Origin: Mytilus galloprovincialis
Taxonomy: Eukaryota > Mollusca > Bivalvia > Mytilida > Mytilidae
Direction of reading: 5' to 3'
DNA length: 64,000 nt
NCBI RefSeq assembly: GCF_965363235.1
Contig: NC_134845.1
Span: forward strand, 29,390,524 to 29,454,523
A model generated the notes under the pieces. That model had not been told where the DNA came from and did not search any database. It was given only the letters and a program-made list of their open reading frames with translations. Shown here piece after piece: positions 46,310 to 57,026 of the stretch. Position 1 is the first letter of the stretch; the number at the start of each line of letters is the position of its first letter. Both the position numbers and the translations under genes were made by a program.

Positions 46310-46884
46310 ACTATGGTACACTTTTAATTATAAGTTGTATCTATTTTTGTCTACAGGCTAAGATTGGTAGTGAATAAGTATTTTTCTTATTTAAGACATA
46401 TAAGCAAATATCATACTGCTTTTTAAAATCTATGTTGCGGTGCATTCATTAAGTATTGAAATGATAATGATTGACATCTTTATTGATGTAATATCTGAAG
46501 TTTATAGACAAATGTTTAACAAAGCATCCACATTATACTATATTATAAGCGTTATCGATACTTAAATTGGAATGTCACTAAGGAAATAACATTTTATTTT
46601 AGAATTATTTTTGAAATGTCTTTTGTTTGTTGTTTTCTAGATTTCCCTGTAATGGCATTTAACAAATGGAACTTGAGTCCGGACACACAGTCAAGAGGAG
46701 AATTCAGATTTTCTAAATTATTTGTAATTTGATTAATTCAGTTCAGGATATTTTTTCTGGGTGCAGTATCAATAAACCGTAGATATGAGTATTACATAGT
46801 ATAATGATTATAAAAACCGTCATTTGTTTTTATTCTCGTGCAATATCACATCGGGTTTTATCAAATTTTCCTCATTTATATGAA
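46310..46884. other. Intergenic, no gene supported
   Basis: AT-rich, nothing recognised. Confidence 0.45.
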
Positions 46885-47240
46885 AGTATATCCACGTTCA
46901 CCCCAGCCAGAAAATCCAACAACCGGAGGTGGGCCTCAGCTGGTCCATAAATAAAAATATATATTAGTTCATTGAAAATTGACGTCATAATAAACTCAAA
47001 AACATATGAATGAGCTAAAATTAAAAAAAAACATACAAGACTAACAAAGACCAGAGGCTCATAACGTGGGACAGGCGCAGAAATATGGCTGGGTTTTAAA
47101 ATGTTTTTTTGATATCTCAACATTCCCCTATACCTCTAGCCAATGGAGAATAAAGACAGTTAAGGAAAATGATAACGATACATAAATAAACAAAGGACTA
47201 ATAGCAATCATACTGACAGGCAAGCTACAGATCTCAATTA
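46885..47240 (-). repeat. Dispersed repeat R2, inverted copy
   Basis: Reverse complement of about 17760-18130: 'gaggtgggcctcagctggtc', 'agaccagaggctcataacgt', 'gggacaggcgcagaaatatg' and 'cccctatacctctagccaat' appear in the opposite order. Confidence 0.7.
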
Positions 47241-47389
47241 AACTGATTTAAAGTTAATTTTTTAGTTGAACTGTTACACCACTGTCCAAGATAATGGGAG
47301 GGTTGGCGCAATTAAACGATTTGAAACCCACCACATTATCTATGTACCCCTCCCATTTCGGGAGCCTGTATTTCAGTTATTGTTGTTTG

Positions 47390-47635
47390 TTTTGCTGTGT
47401 AACATATTTGTTTTTCGTTCATTATTTTGCACATAAATTAGGCCGGTATCCATTTCTCGTTTAAAATGTTTTACATTTGTCATTTCGGGCCTTTTATCGC
47501 TGACTTTGTTGTATGGGCTCAGCTCATTGTTGAATGCCGTTGGTTGACCCAAAATTGATTAATTTCTGTGTCATTTGGTTTATTGCGGAAAGTTGTCTAA
47601 TTGGCAACCATACCATATCTAGGTATATATAGGTA
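47390..47635 (+). repeat. Diverged R1-like repeat
   Basis: Ends 'aaagttgtctaattggcaac' and 'cataccatatct', similar to the right end of R1. The left part ('ttcgttcattattttgcaca', 'gggccttttatcgctgactt') is not found in the other R1 copies, so this is a related but distinct subfamily. Confidence 0.5.
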
Positions 47636-47843
47636 GGTTAGCATAATACTTTTCATTCATTCTTTCAAATATAGCTGGTGTCCAGTAATTTGGCACAATG
47701 TATCGAAATAACGTCTTTTATGATTGAAAATTTTCAAGAAAGGGTCTTTAGATTTACCTATGAAGATTTGAACAGTTCATACGAAGAACTGCTAGAAAAG
47801 TCAAAATTACCGTCTTAAAATATAAGAAGAATAAAAGCTATTT

Positions 47844-49004
47844 TACGGAAGCGTATTAGCGCCACACATTTTTTTTTTTTATTTTTCTTCCTATGTTTGC
47901 GTTTTAACGCAAACCTTTGCGTTATAACGCAAACATCTTTATTTCAATTATTCATTAAGTTTTGTATATATGTCCGTCTGTCATTCATTTCGGATGTGAT
48001 TTACTAGTAGATAAAAAAAGAAACATACATACAAGGCCAAATCATTATAATAAATATGCATAGGAATAATGGAATAATTGAAGAGCAATTATACATAAAT
48101 TAAGACTGATTTGTGCATCAGAAAAGTATATAATTTAACAAGAAAATAGATATAGTTTAGTATTTAGTCATATTAAAATTGAAAGATCAAAAATAATGTC
48201 ATACAATTGTGAAACCTCCAAGTCAAATAGACAAAATGATCTTTCTGCTTTAAAATGAATTATTAATAAGGAAACATTTTTTTTAAATCTCAGAATATGA
48301 TCAATATTCTTTGATAGAAAGTCATTGAATTTTCATTTCAATATAATGAAGTATTTTTAAGATGCTTGTGTAGCAATTTGAATAGAGAGAACATAATTTT
48401 ATTAATAAAACATCTTCATTCTATACATTTATTGCCAAAGGGTAGCTTGTTTGAATGTAACCTACTTTACACAGTCCTCAAACGAGAGCTTACCTTGGAA
48501 GTATATTTATATTCGGTTATAGCTATATTAGCAGAGTTGATTTTTTTCTTAGGTATAATCTCAATTTACTCAATTTTCTATGTAATATATATACTAGTAG
48601 TAACTTGGATATCGTTTTTGGGGACCTTTATAGTTTGTTGTTTAGTGTGAGCCAATGCTCCGTGTTGAAGACCGTAATTCGGCCTATGATGGTTCACTTT
48701 TACGAATAGTGACTTAGATGGAGAGTTTTCTTATTGGCACTCATACCACATCTTCTTATATTATTCTGCTCATTATTAGTCATTGATATGATCTAATTAT
48801 TCAAGCAGTTTACTTTGCAATTACTACAAAGGTGATAAATTTTATTATATACAGCCTCCTCCATTAATAACTACTGTTTCCTTTGAATCTTAAATAAGAA
48901 ATAAGATAAAACAAATGTTTGCGTTATAACGCAAAGGTTTGCGTTGTAACGCAAACATAGGAAGAAAAATTAAAAAAAATGTGTGGCGCTAATACGCTTC
49001 CGTA
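47844..49004. mobile_element. TIR element, 1161 bp, with 6-bp target duplication
   Basis: The left TIR (47844-47936) and right TIR (48915-49004) are near-perfect inverted copies starting TACGGAAGCGTATTAGCGCC. Each contains two palindromes of the form GTTTGCGTTATAACGCAAAC. CTATTT directly flanks both ends (47838-47843 and 49005-49010), a target duplication. The interior has no transposase but carries a nested R1 copy at 48592-48768, so the element is the older of the two. The superfamily is unclear. Confidence 0.8.
48592..48768 (+). repeat. R1 copy nested in the TIR element
   Basis: 'gggacctttatagtttgttg', 'gtgagccaatgctccgtgtt', 'gaagaccgtaattcggccta' and 'ttattggcactcataccaca' match R1 in order. 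Confidence 0.75.
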
Positions 49005-49349
49005 CTATTTCAACAGAAACATTAAAATAAAAGTCAAAGATATCTTCATGATTTTGTTGTTATTAAAATTCAGAAGTGTAATTTTAGATCAATGGAAACA
49101 GAAGATCTAGAGCCATATTTCACGAGAGTCAGAACTACCAGGTATGGTTTAAGATCGTTTCACTATAATGCTTCACAAGTCTGAAATGAGCTGCCTCGCG
49201 ACTGTGGAATGGATACATTTTTTACCAATTCATGTGAATCAAAAAATAACAATATGTGTCCCCGTGCTTGTGGTGTATGCCCTTATATTTTTCAATTATA
49301 GTCTGTTTGTCTGTGAGAGAGCTTTCTCGTGTTTATTATATCTTTTATT

Positions 49350-49405
49350 TAGATGAGGAGTTGTCTCATTGGCACTCATACCACATCTTCGTATATCTAT
49401 AAAAC
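49350..49405 (+). repeat. R1 right-end fragment
   Basis: 'gatgaggagttgtctcattg' and 'gcactcataccacatcttc' are the terminal R1 block alone. Confidence 0.7.
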
Positions 49406-49639
49406 ATGGGATCCCCATAACAGCTTATGCCAGTGCAGTGTATGCATATAGTGCTTTTATGCTTTCGCTCCCTTAAGCTTGTGTTTTTGTAGTTTATTGA
49501 ATATCGACTTTGAACTTGAACTAATATTTGAATAATTTATTGGTCGGTCATTTGCTTCATATGGTTCTTTATGGACAGTCAAAGTATATAGAGTGTATTC
49601 TTGAATTCTTGGATAAGTTTTGTATCACACAATTGTACC

Positions 49640-50580
49640 TTAACACATCCTGTTAGAAAGATGCGAGGTTCCCTGTTCATGTAAATTCTTCATCAGCTGT
49701 TTCTGTGCTGTCCACTACAACATCCAGAGTGTTCACTGGGGTGATCAAGTCCTAGCCCGAAACTGCCCATGCCTCTACACTTTACTGTTTCCATTGCACA
49801 GAAATTTACCGCAGCATCCACATTGATGATGTCACTACCTTTTGGCAGAAGTTACCAATCAGTTTGCTTATTTCACCTCCAACAAAACCAAGCGCTCCTA
49901 ATGCCCACCACATAGACTTCCAACAAACCCTTTGCTTCCCACTTAAAGTAGAAATAACTAATTCCTCCATTTATTGTCTCTCCATTCTGCAAGTACGTCT
50001 TGATACTTTAATCTCTTTCTTTCGTTGGCATCTTCTATTCGTTCTTCCCATTGCACCTATAGTTTCAGAATAATTGCCTGTTGTGTTGAGGCTGACCAAA
50101 TGACGATGTAAGGTTTGTGGCTGATATCTGAGGCGGGAATTGTAACTTCTGCTTCAGATATACCAACATGTGTCAATCGATTGCTGTTCCCAGTAAACCA
50201 CTGCCTTCCACACTCTTCTTCTGTCCCTTCTATCCTTCGAATTCCTTTAAAAAAAAGGCCAAAGGTACGGCCTTTATTGCTCTTTCTGGGCTTCCTGAAG
50301 TTTCTCTCTATGGTGTCTGCTAATGTTCACAATACCTTGTCGTGTTGCCATGTGTCTTTCAAAGCACTTAAGCATGAAGATAGTATATGCTTCACATTTG
50401 GTGGCTTACTGCAAAAAACACACTTTATGTCATCTATCAAAGCCCATGTTGCTAGATTTGTTGGGTTTAGCAATACATCATATACCGACGATAGCTTGAA
50501 CTGCAACCTGTATGGCTTAAAAGAGGGACGAAATATACCAGATCTCATTCTATCCTAACTTCAGCTGCGTTGTTCCTTCC
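49640..50580 (-). pseudogene. Non-LTR retrotransposon 3' coding end, decayed
   Basis: On the minus strand one frame reads LNPTNLATWALIDDIKCVFC and HILSSCLSALKD.TWQHDKVL, a CxxC...H...C zinc-binding block found at the C-terminal end of some LINE-type ORF2 proteins (zf-RVT). Further on, other frames give RKARK-like text, then KRLKYQDLLAEWRDN-like text (read here with changes) and a VGSKGFVGSLC block. Stops and frameshifts are frequent. The plus-strand frame at 50115-50558 is a shadow. LINE recognition is good; clade and ends are not determined. Confidence 0.65.
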
Positions 50581-51124
50581 CAGTTTTATCAGCTTCCTTG
50601 TTTCTTCACACTCACTGCCTTAATCAATCTACTTTCCTCTTCCTTTGTTCGTATCTTTCTCTTTAGCAGGTGTATTTTTTCTTCCACAGTTGCTGTTCTT
50701 AATTGGTCTCTAGATTTTACGTATCATATCTGAGTTAGTTTAAATTTCTCAACAATAATATCGAAAAACAACATTTTTTAATATATATTCTTCTAGTATT
50801 TCATGGTTAGTCTTATCAAAAGAATACCTAATGCACGAATTGAAATATCAAACTAATATTTAACTCGTGACCGAAATATACTGATAATTAAATCTTGCGC
50901 ATACAGTAATGTTTTGTTCGGTCACTCGTTAATATTTACCTAAATTTGAATATTTGTTATTCTATAAATCAAGTTTAGATTTAGATCTTAAACGTAATAT
51001 ATAATAAGCTAACAATATGCAAATCAGAAATGAACTAGAAGATTCGTGTTTTGTCGGTCAATTAGACAGCAACCAAACAACAATTTTGCAGGATCATATC
51101 TGAGTTCGTTTTATTACCCCATAG
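50581..51124. other. 5' flank of BTB-BACK gene 3
   Basis: AT-rich. It contains 'ggatcatatctgagttcgtt' at about 51092 and a similar 'cgtatcatatctgagttagt' at about 50720, a short repeat. No upstream coding exon was identified. Confidence 0.4.
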
Positions 51125-51402
51125 AAAAATCTCAAAGACCAACGTGTGCTTAAACATCTCAAAGAAGATGGAAGAATGGAGACTGTAACAGATAAATTGG
51201 ACAAAATATGTCTGACAGCGGAAATGGCGGATGTGCTATTCTCATTTCAAGGTGAAAATGTACCACGCATACCAGCTCATAAAATGATCCTAGCTTTGAG
51301 AAGTCCAGTTTTCAAAGATATGTTTTATGGTAGCTTTCCACTACGTCAAGGTGAAATAAGGATCGAAGGTATCACATGGGATATATTTCGAATATTTTTG
51401 AA
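51125..51402 (+). CDS. BTB-BACK protein 3, BTB-domain exon
   Basis: The acceptor 'accccatag' ends at 51124, and an in-frame ATG lies at 51176 (METVTDKLDKICLT), so translation could start inside this exon, unlike in paralogues 1 and 2. The BTB part reads AEMADVLFSFQGENV, IPAHKMILALRSPVFKDMFYG and EGITWDIFRIFLK. The donor is GTGAGT at 51403, phase 2. The segment SFPLRQGEIRIEGITWDIF differs more from the other two, which share SFPQSEGDI and ISLNTFK. The gene as a whole is disabled by a frameshift in the next exon. Confidence 0.8.
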
Positions 51403-52745
51403 GTGAGTAGTAGTCAACTGTCATTGTAACAAAGAATTAAACATGAAATTAATGTCGCCTTTGAAAAGCTTGGTCTTAAAATATGTTGATACAACCAATC
51501 AAATGTAAAAATAATAATTTTGTGTAGTTACATACTGTTTCTTAATTTTATTTTATTTGATCATTTGTATACTTTGGCAATACTGGGTTTCGGATTTTAC
51601 GGGTACATATACATTAAAACCTGTTTCATATTTTTTTCTTCGAATTAAGTGGGTTTTTTTTAAATAAATATCCCACAGGGGAAAATAAGACTAAAAAACA
51701 AATTATAGTGCATATTGCAATCAACTAAAAGTTGTATAGGAGTATAAATTAAAAACGATAGAATGTGTTAATGTTTTGCCAAAACATAGCATATAGTGTG
51801 ATATGTTCAAAAATATAATAAAAATGATAAGTCACCGACATTGTTATGTAATTAAAAGCTTGAATAAACGATATAATTGTAAATTAAAAAACGAGAAGAT
51901 TGCTTTTAGAAACTGCTTTGAAAATATCAAAAGAAAAGATAGGTTCACCGTGCTTTTTTATTACTAAAATATAAAAAAAACAAATCTAGATTCCTTCAGA
52001 ATATGCACTTTTTCAGAGTCACCTTCTCTAAAAATTATACAATTTTTAAAATCACTAAAATTCAAGCAAAAACAAATATACGTTTGAAAATATATAAAAC
52101 TTATAAGTTAAATTTTTATAAATAAAAATTCAAATTAGTTATCTGCATTGTTTATCAAAATTTGCTAATTTTCATGAAAATCTAGACCTTTGGTATTCTG
52201 TTATTTACAATCCCAAGATGGAGAAAGACACCCATACTACTTTCAAGCAAGGACCGAGCCTGATAAACGCAGGACTTTGGGAATGTCCGGAGAGCCGACA
52301 ACCTTTTTTTAGAGATTGGCATACTACTCAACGACATTAATTTAATTACCTGAGTATTTGAGAATGCTTAGGAAAACATTCCAAAACAAATTTATGCAAT
52401 ATAGATTGTAAGGTACATGTTCAAACCGGAACCTTTCATATGTGTGTTCAATGATAATTTTATTGTCTTACAGACTGTTTATTTTGTTGGTTTGTTTTAA
52501 TAATTGCATGTCTTTGAACGATTTAGTGATTGGTTCTTGGGGTAGCTTAATGTAACGCAGACAATTTATAAACTGTTCTTTGTTTGAGAAACGTACGATT
52601 AGTCCTACTTCAGCTACTGATACAAAATAATAGTAACAGTTCTTATTGTCACGGCTCAGATTTGAATCCCATTTCTTTTTCTGACAAACAAAATTATCAA
52701 ATCTACGATTGTGTTTTATTATATATATATATATATATATTTCAG
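51403..52745 (+). other. Intron of BTB-BACK gene 3
   Basis: Phase-2 intron of 1343 bp, GTGAGT to TTTCAG. A (TA)n run of about 20 bp sits immediately before the acceptor, where a pyrimidine tract would be expected. No gene inside. Confidence 0.75.
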
Positions 52746-53870
52746 ATATCTATATTCCGATCATCTTCAGCTCAGCAAAGATTCCGTAATCCCTTTATTG
52801 AATGCTGCTCAGAAGTATCAAATCGGAGAATTAATCTCGAAATGTGAGAATTATCTACAAGATAATTTAGTTGTTAACAATGCATGTACACTTTTCAATA
52901 ATGCTAAAGTTTTCACAATGGATAAAATCCAGACTACTGCACTCCGATTCATCGCAGACAATGCATTCGATGTATTGAAAAATGACGATTTTCTTTTGCT
53001 CTCATCAGAAAACCTAGTTGATATTCTAAAATTTGATTACCTTTGTGTACAGGAAGTAGGTTTAATCCTTGCTGTTCTTAGGTGGGTAGATCATAAACTG
53101 ACCAACTCCAAAATCAAAGTCGACGGAAAATCAAGAAGAGCCGTTCTTCTTAAAGATGGTATTCTATTCAATATGGCAATCCCTCTACTTTCCATTGACG
53201 AGTACACGTTAATTGTCATGCCATGTGAAATTTTAACAGAAGAAGAAGAGCTTCAAATTCTTAAGAAAGATGTATCAATTCCGAATAGTCTGCTATCATG
53301 CGGAAAATTTATGGTACGTCCGAGAGAAGGATCCAGGGTGATGGAGATTTCCGTTGACGATATTTTGAATCCAGGTAAAGTCCATAACAACACACATAAT
53401 CAGTGGGTTACTTTACAAGAAGAAACTTTTTCTATCAAAGCAAACAAACTAATCAAGATAAAATCAGTTACCATTAAGCCCCAACACCAACACCCACCTC
53501 AGAACAGTGGCCGTTTTAATGTTAATTGTTAACACAATCACTTACCATCTCGCAAAATCGTCCTAGCAAACGCCAAAGAGTGAACTGGTTATGCTCCGAA
53601 ACTGAAGAAGGCACTGATATAGTTGATGTAAAATTAGAAGGCAAAGATTACAAACTCCCAATTGACAAAGTCCTTCAGCAAAACGAGATGTTAGTATTGA
53701 CAATTAGACCACAATCAAACCAACACGCGTTCAAGATGTTATTGCATACATATACAAATTTCAAAAATGGAATGATGTATCAACACGATTTATCTAATCA
53801 AACCACTCTTTACTTGTCACTTACGGGTGGACATTTAGTAGAAAGTTTTGAAGTGACGGAAATATACTGA
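52746..53870 (+). pseudogene. BTB-BACK protein 3, terminal exon with frameshift
   Basis: YLYSDHLQLSKDSVIPLL, then the BACK domain (ISKCENYLQDNLVVNNAC, VLRWVDHKL) and the start of the C-terminal domain (RVMEISVDDILNPGK, KANKLIKIKSVTIKPQ) are in one frame that stops at TAA 53530-53532. The rest of the domain (LPIDKVLQQNEMLVLTI, LSLTGGHLVESFEVTE) is in another frame to TGA 53868-53870. The shift lies near 53520-53540 and equals a net loss of one base or gain of two. The rest is well conserved, so the lesion is recent, allelic or a sequence error. A possible AATAAA lies at 54028. Confidence 0.8.
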
Positions 53871-54639
53871 AATATCTGAACAATTGTTCTGTTTTCTAGA
53901 CGTTACTTAATATCAAAAAGTATGTTTTTAACAACTCTTTATCAGAATTGATTATGACCATTTAAATCAAAATACACTTTTGACCCACATTGAAAAACTA
54001 GTTAAAAAGAGATGTAGATCAAGCATTAATAAACTATTACATAAGTTCGTCATTTCACATTTCACGGATCATCATTTGTTTCCCTGTTGATGTCAGCCGG
54101 CTACACCCGGTTGGATAATATAAGTATAAAAAAAAACAGAATTGTTTATTTTATCGCTAGACTTCTTTTTGTGCCTATCATAAACATTTGATGAAAAAGA
54201 TTACTATTAGTATAAGACTGGTTTACAAAAATATCTTGAATGAATATTATCTTCACAAACATGCATTTAATTTGGTTAGGGAGCGATAAATATAGTACAG
54301 ATCTATTATGTCCCGACAGAAATCTATCTAAGGGAGAAACTACTTTAAAATACTAAGTATCAGTTATATGTAGATCTTGACAAGTTGTCAAATGAAATCA
54401 TTCTGAAAAAAAGGCGCTGTTTAAAGATCCTTTTAATGATCTTAAAAAAATGTAATCGTAATACTAGTTGATAGAATAACATTGTATTGCATCTAGAATG
54501 GTTCAGAAGTGTTCTAAGATTTGTAAATTATTTAATATACCAAAGTTTGATCAGATATTTAAATTGACCAATTTAAGTAAACATACAATATTAAAACGGA
54601 TTTTCTAAATCTTTCACTAAAGGTTATCGCAAATTATTT
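53871..54639. other. 3' flank of BTB-BACK gene 3 and intergenic DNA
   Basis: AT-rich with no recognised element. Confidence 0.45.
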
Positions 54640-55140
54640 TGTCTTTTTACACCATAATGTCTACGAGTAATTTTGGACATTGTAAAAGATTAACAGATTT
54701 GATTTCTGTACTGAAATGAAATCATTTTATTCCAACTGAACAGTTAAACAGAATCTGAACTGGAAAATTGTATTTAGACTGCCTTTCACAGTTATTAAAT
54801 AATGTAAAAGATAGGGGGTTGCAATACAGGATGTGCCTTTTCATTATTGCAAAAATTCAGTGTTTATGTAAAATCAAACTTATTGATGATCCTTTATGTA
54901 TAATTTGTAAAACAGAAAACGAGTCTATAGAACATATTTTGGAATTATATTACTGTACAATGTATTCTACAAGATATTGATAACAGCTTTCTTGTCCATA
55001 ATATTCCCCCAAATCCAAACAACGTGATATTTCTTTATATTAATCAATATATGTAAAATTATAGAAGCTTCAAAAAGAATTTCTCACTACAAACAATTAA
55101 AATCATGATGAAAGATCTGTACAAAGTAAAGAGTATGTAG
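54640..55140 (+). pseudogene. Non-LTR retrotransposon C-terminal fragment
   Basis: An open frame at 54768-54980 contains IKLIDDPLCIICKTENESIEHILEL, shortened here to the CxxC...H core (PLCIICKTENESIEHIL), a zf-RVT-type block found at the end of LINE ORF2 proteins. Following frames read FLYINQYM-like and IIEASKRISH-like text. Only a short, broken tail remains. Confidence 0.5.
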
Positions 55141-55439
55141 CTGTAAATAAATAACTGAATTTGACAATGTATTCAAAGCTTTTGAAAACCTGTTATCTAA
55201 TATATGATAATGAATATTAACCGATCATTTATTTTCCAGAATATATAATGTCCGTGTATCTTTCTTTACCTTTCGTGGTGGCTGTTACAAAAGAAATATG
55301 TACAGTTATCTTTATTCATTCATTATTAGTTTATGTTACTTAGAAATATATATGTATTTTGTTATATAATTTTCCAACCTTATACGACAAGTTACTTATT
55401 ATATTTATTTTTACATTTTTTTTTTTTAATTTTTTCTTT

Positions 55440-55713
55440 TGATCTGTTCTATAGAAAATTTCCACACCTGTAAGGTATTCATGATTGGACTTCCAATGGG
55501 GACTAACTGTGCACCACTTATTGCGGACCTGTTTTTGTATTGTTATTAGTTACAATTTATGACTAAAATTAGCAAAGACCCATCGAAACAACATTTGATA
55601 CAATAATTTAACAATACTTTTAGATATTTGGATGATATATTGGCTCTTAATAATGCCGACTTCAGTGTGTATACTAAAGAAATTTATCCTGTTTAAATAA
55701 AGCTAATACTAAC
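55440..55713 (+). pseudogene. Penelope-like RT, left part (host site of the Gypsy-like element)
   Basis: From 55481 it reads MIGLPMGTNCAPLIADLFLY, then a TAG stop at 55547. Further on comes FRYLDDILALNN with the catalytic YxDD and YTKEIYP. These are Penelope-like RT blocks in the correct order. The reading continues on the far side of the inserted element at 63964 (NNDHCPFLDLDIS), so the two parts were one sequence. Confidence 0.8.
55709..55713 (+). repeat. Target duplication, left copy (CTAAC)
   Basis: CTAAC directly before the left LTR, repeated at 63959-63963 directly after the right LTR. Five base pairs is a usual size for Ty3/Gypsy integrases. Confidence 0.85.
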
Positions 55714-56337
55714 TGTTGTGCCAAAGCTCATTAACTTAATTTACTTTCGTGATAGAAGTTATTACGTTGTTTAATGCAAATAGTTTGTGCAGTTCATTTT
55801 TATATTTCATAATTCCCGCAATATTTTGGTAATGATTTTACCGGGAGTTCGTATCACATTTTAGGTTGTCATTCGCGACTCAGATGTTATGCGGAGTAAT
55901 TTTCATAGGAACTGCATAACAAATCATTTATATATGTTTAAGTCGTATGGAATTACCTTTTACACATTCATTTATAACGATAATCTTTCATAATTGTAGT
56001 CTTTTGCTACACAGCGTTCATGTTTACATTGTAACCGTTAACCGGAAGTAGGGAATATCTATTTTTGTGTATTCACTTTGTAAACTAGGTCGACTATAGT
56101 CAGTTTCAAATTTGGATTGCCAACGATCAGCTGCTTTTAGAAACGAACTTCAGATATAACTTCACAGATTAGTTATTTTATAGGTAATTGAATACGTAGA
56201 GAATATTTAAATACTATTTATTGTAAATTGCAATACATTTCACATTTATTTCTGTTATAATAAACGGAATATATTTTACACCAGTTTTTCATTCATTGCT
56301 TTGAAATTGGTAAACTTAATAAACGGTCGGCGCTACA
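55714..56337 (+). repeat. Left LTR, forward orientation
   Basis: 624 bp, TGTTGTGCC...GGCGCTACA. AATAAA occurs at 56259-56264 and 56318-56323, near the 3' side as expected for R/U5. It is followed by AT and a TGG that starts the primer-binding site. The right copy is at 63335-63958 on the other strand. Confidence 0.9.
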
Positions 56338-56339
56338 AT

Positions 56340-56357
56340 TGGTGACAGCGGTGAACG
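56340..56357 (+). promoter_or_regulatory. Candidate tRNA primer-binding site
   Basis: TGGTGACAGCGGTGAACG begins two bases after the CA end of the left LTR. The TGG would pair with the CCA end of a tRNA. Which tRNA is not determined. Confidence 0.6.
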
Positions 56358-56560
56358 AATTTAATTTTTATTAAATTGCCACTGAAATTCTTTTGATTTA
56401 AAAATTATTAATACTCAAAGTGTAACTTGATACACAAAGAGTTTTAACAAAAAGGGGGAGAAAAATAAATAAAGATAATTTTTAAAAGTATAAATGAAGA
56501 AAAAACAAAACGTTAATTTGAGACTTCAAGTGTTATTTAAAAAAAATATATATATATTTT

Positions 56561-56765
56561 AGTGAACACTAAAGAGTGACTGACACTCAAAGGTGTAATA
56601 TTTAAGTATTTTTAGTGAGCACTAAAGAGTGACTGACACTCAAAGGTGTATTATTTAAGTATTATTTAGTGAACACTAAAGAGTGACTGACACTAAAAGG
56701 TGTATTATTTGAGTATAAATAAGTGAGCACTAAAGAGTGACTGACACTCAAAGGTGTATCCTTTT
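56561..56765 (+). repeat. Leader tandem repeat, about 54 bp x 4
   Basis: Units start at 56561, 56614, 56668 and 56722 with 'agtga(a/g)cactaaagagtg' followed by 'actgacact(c/a)aaaggtgta'. The last is partial. Decayed versions follow to about 56870. The array lies in the untranslated leader between the primer-binding site and gag. Confidence 0.85.
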
Positions 56766-57026
56766 TCAATTTAAAAAAAAACAACCTTAAAGGTAAACAC
56801 TAGAAAGATTTCTGATATCTTAAAGTGTAATAAACATTTTCATAATTAAGAGTAACTGATACTCAGCAGTAAAAAAAAAAAAAAAAAACACACAAAACAA
56901 CAACAAACAAACAAAACAAACAACAAACTTGGGCAAGATAAACAATCCTCTGTAGAGCACAGATTTATTAAAGCATTACACACAGTATATTATAAGATAT
57001 AAACCTTGCTTTTGCCCAAAGTCAGT

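Noticed and set aside
50115-50558. 147-codon plus-strand frame
   Set aside because: Shadow of the decayed LINE coding sequence on the minus strand.
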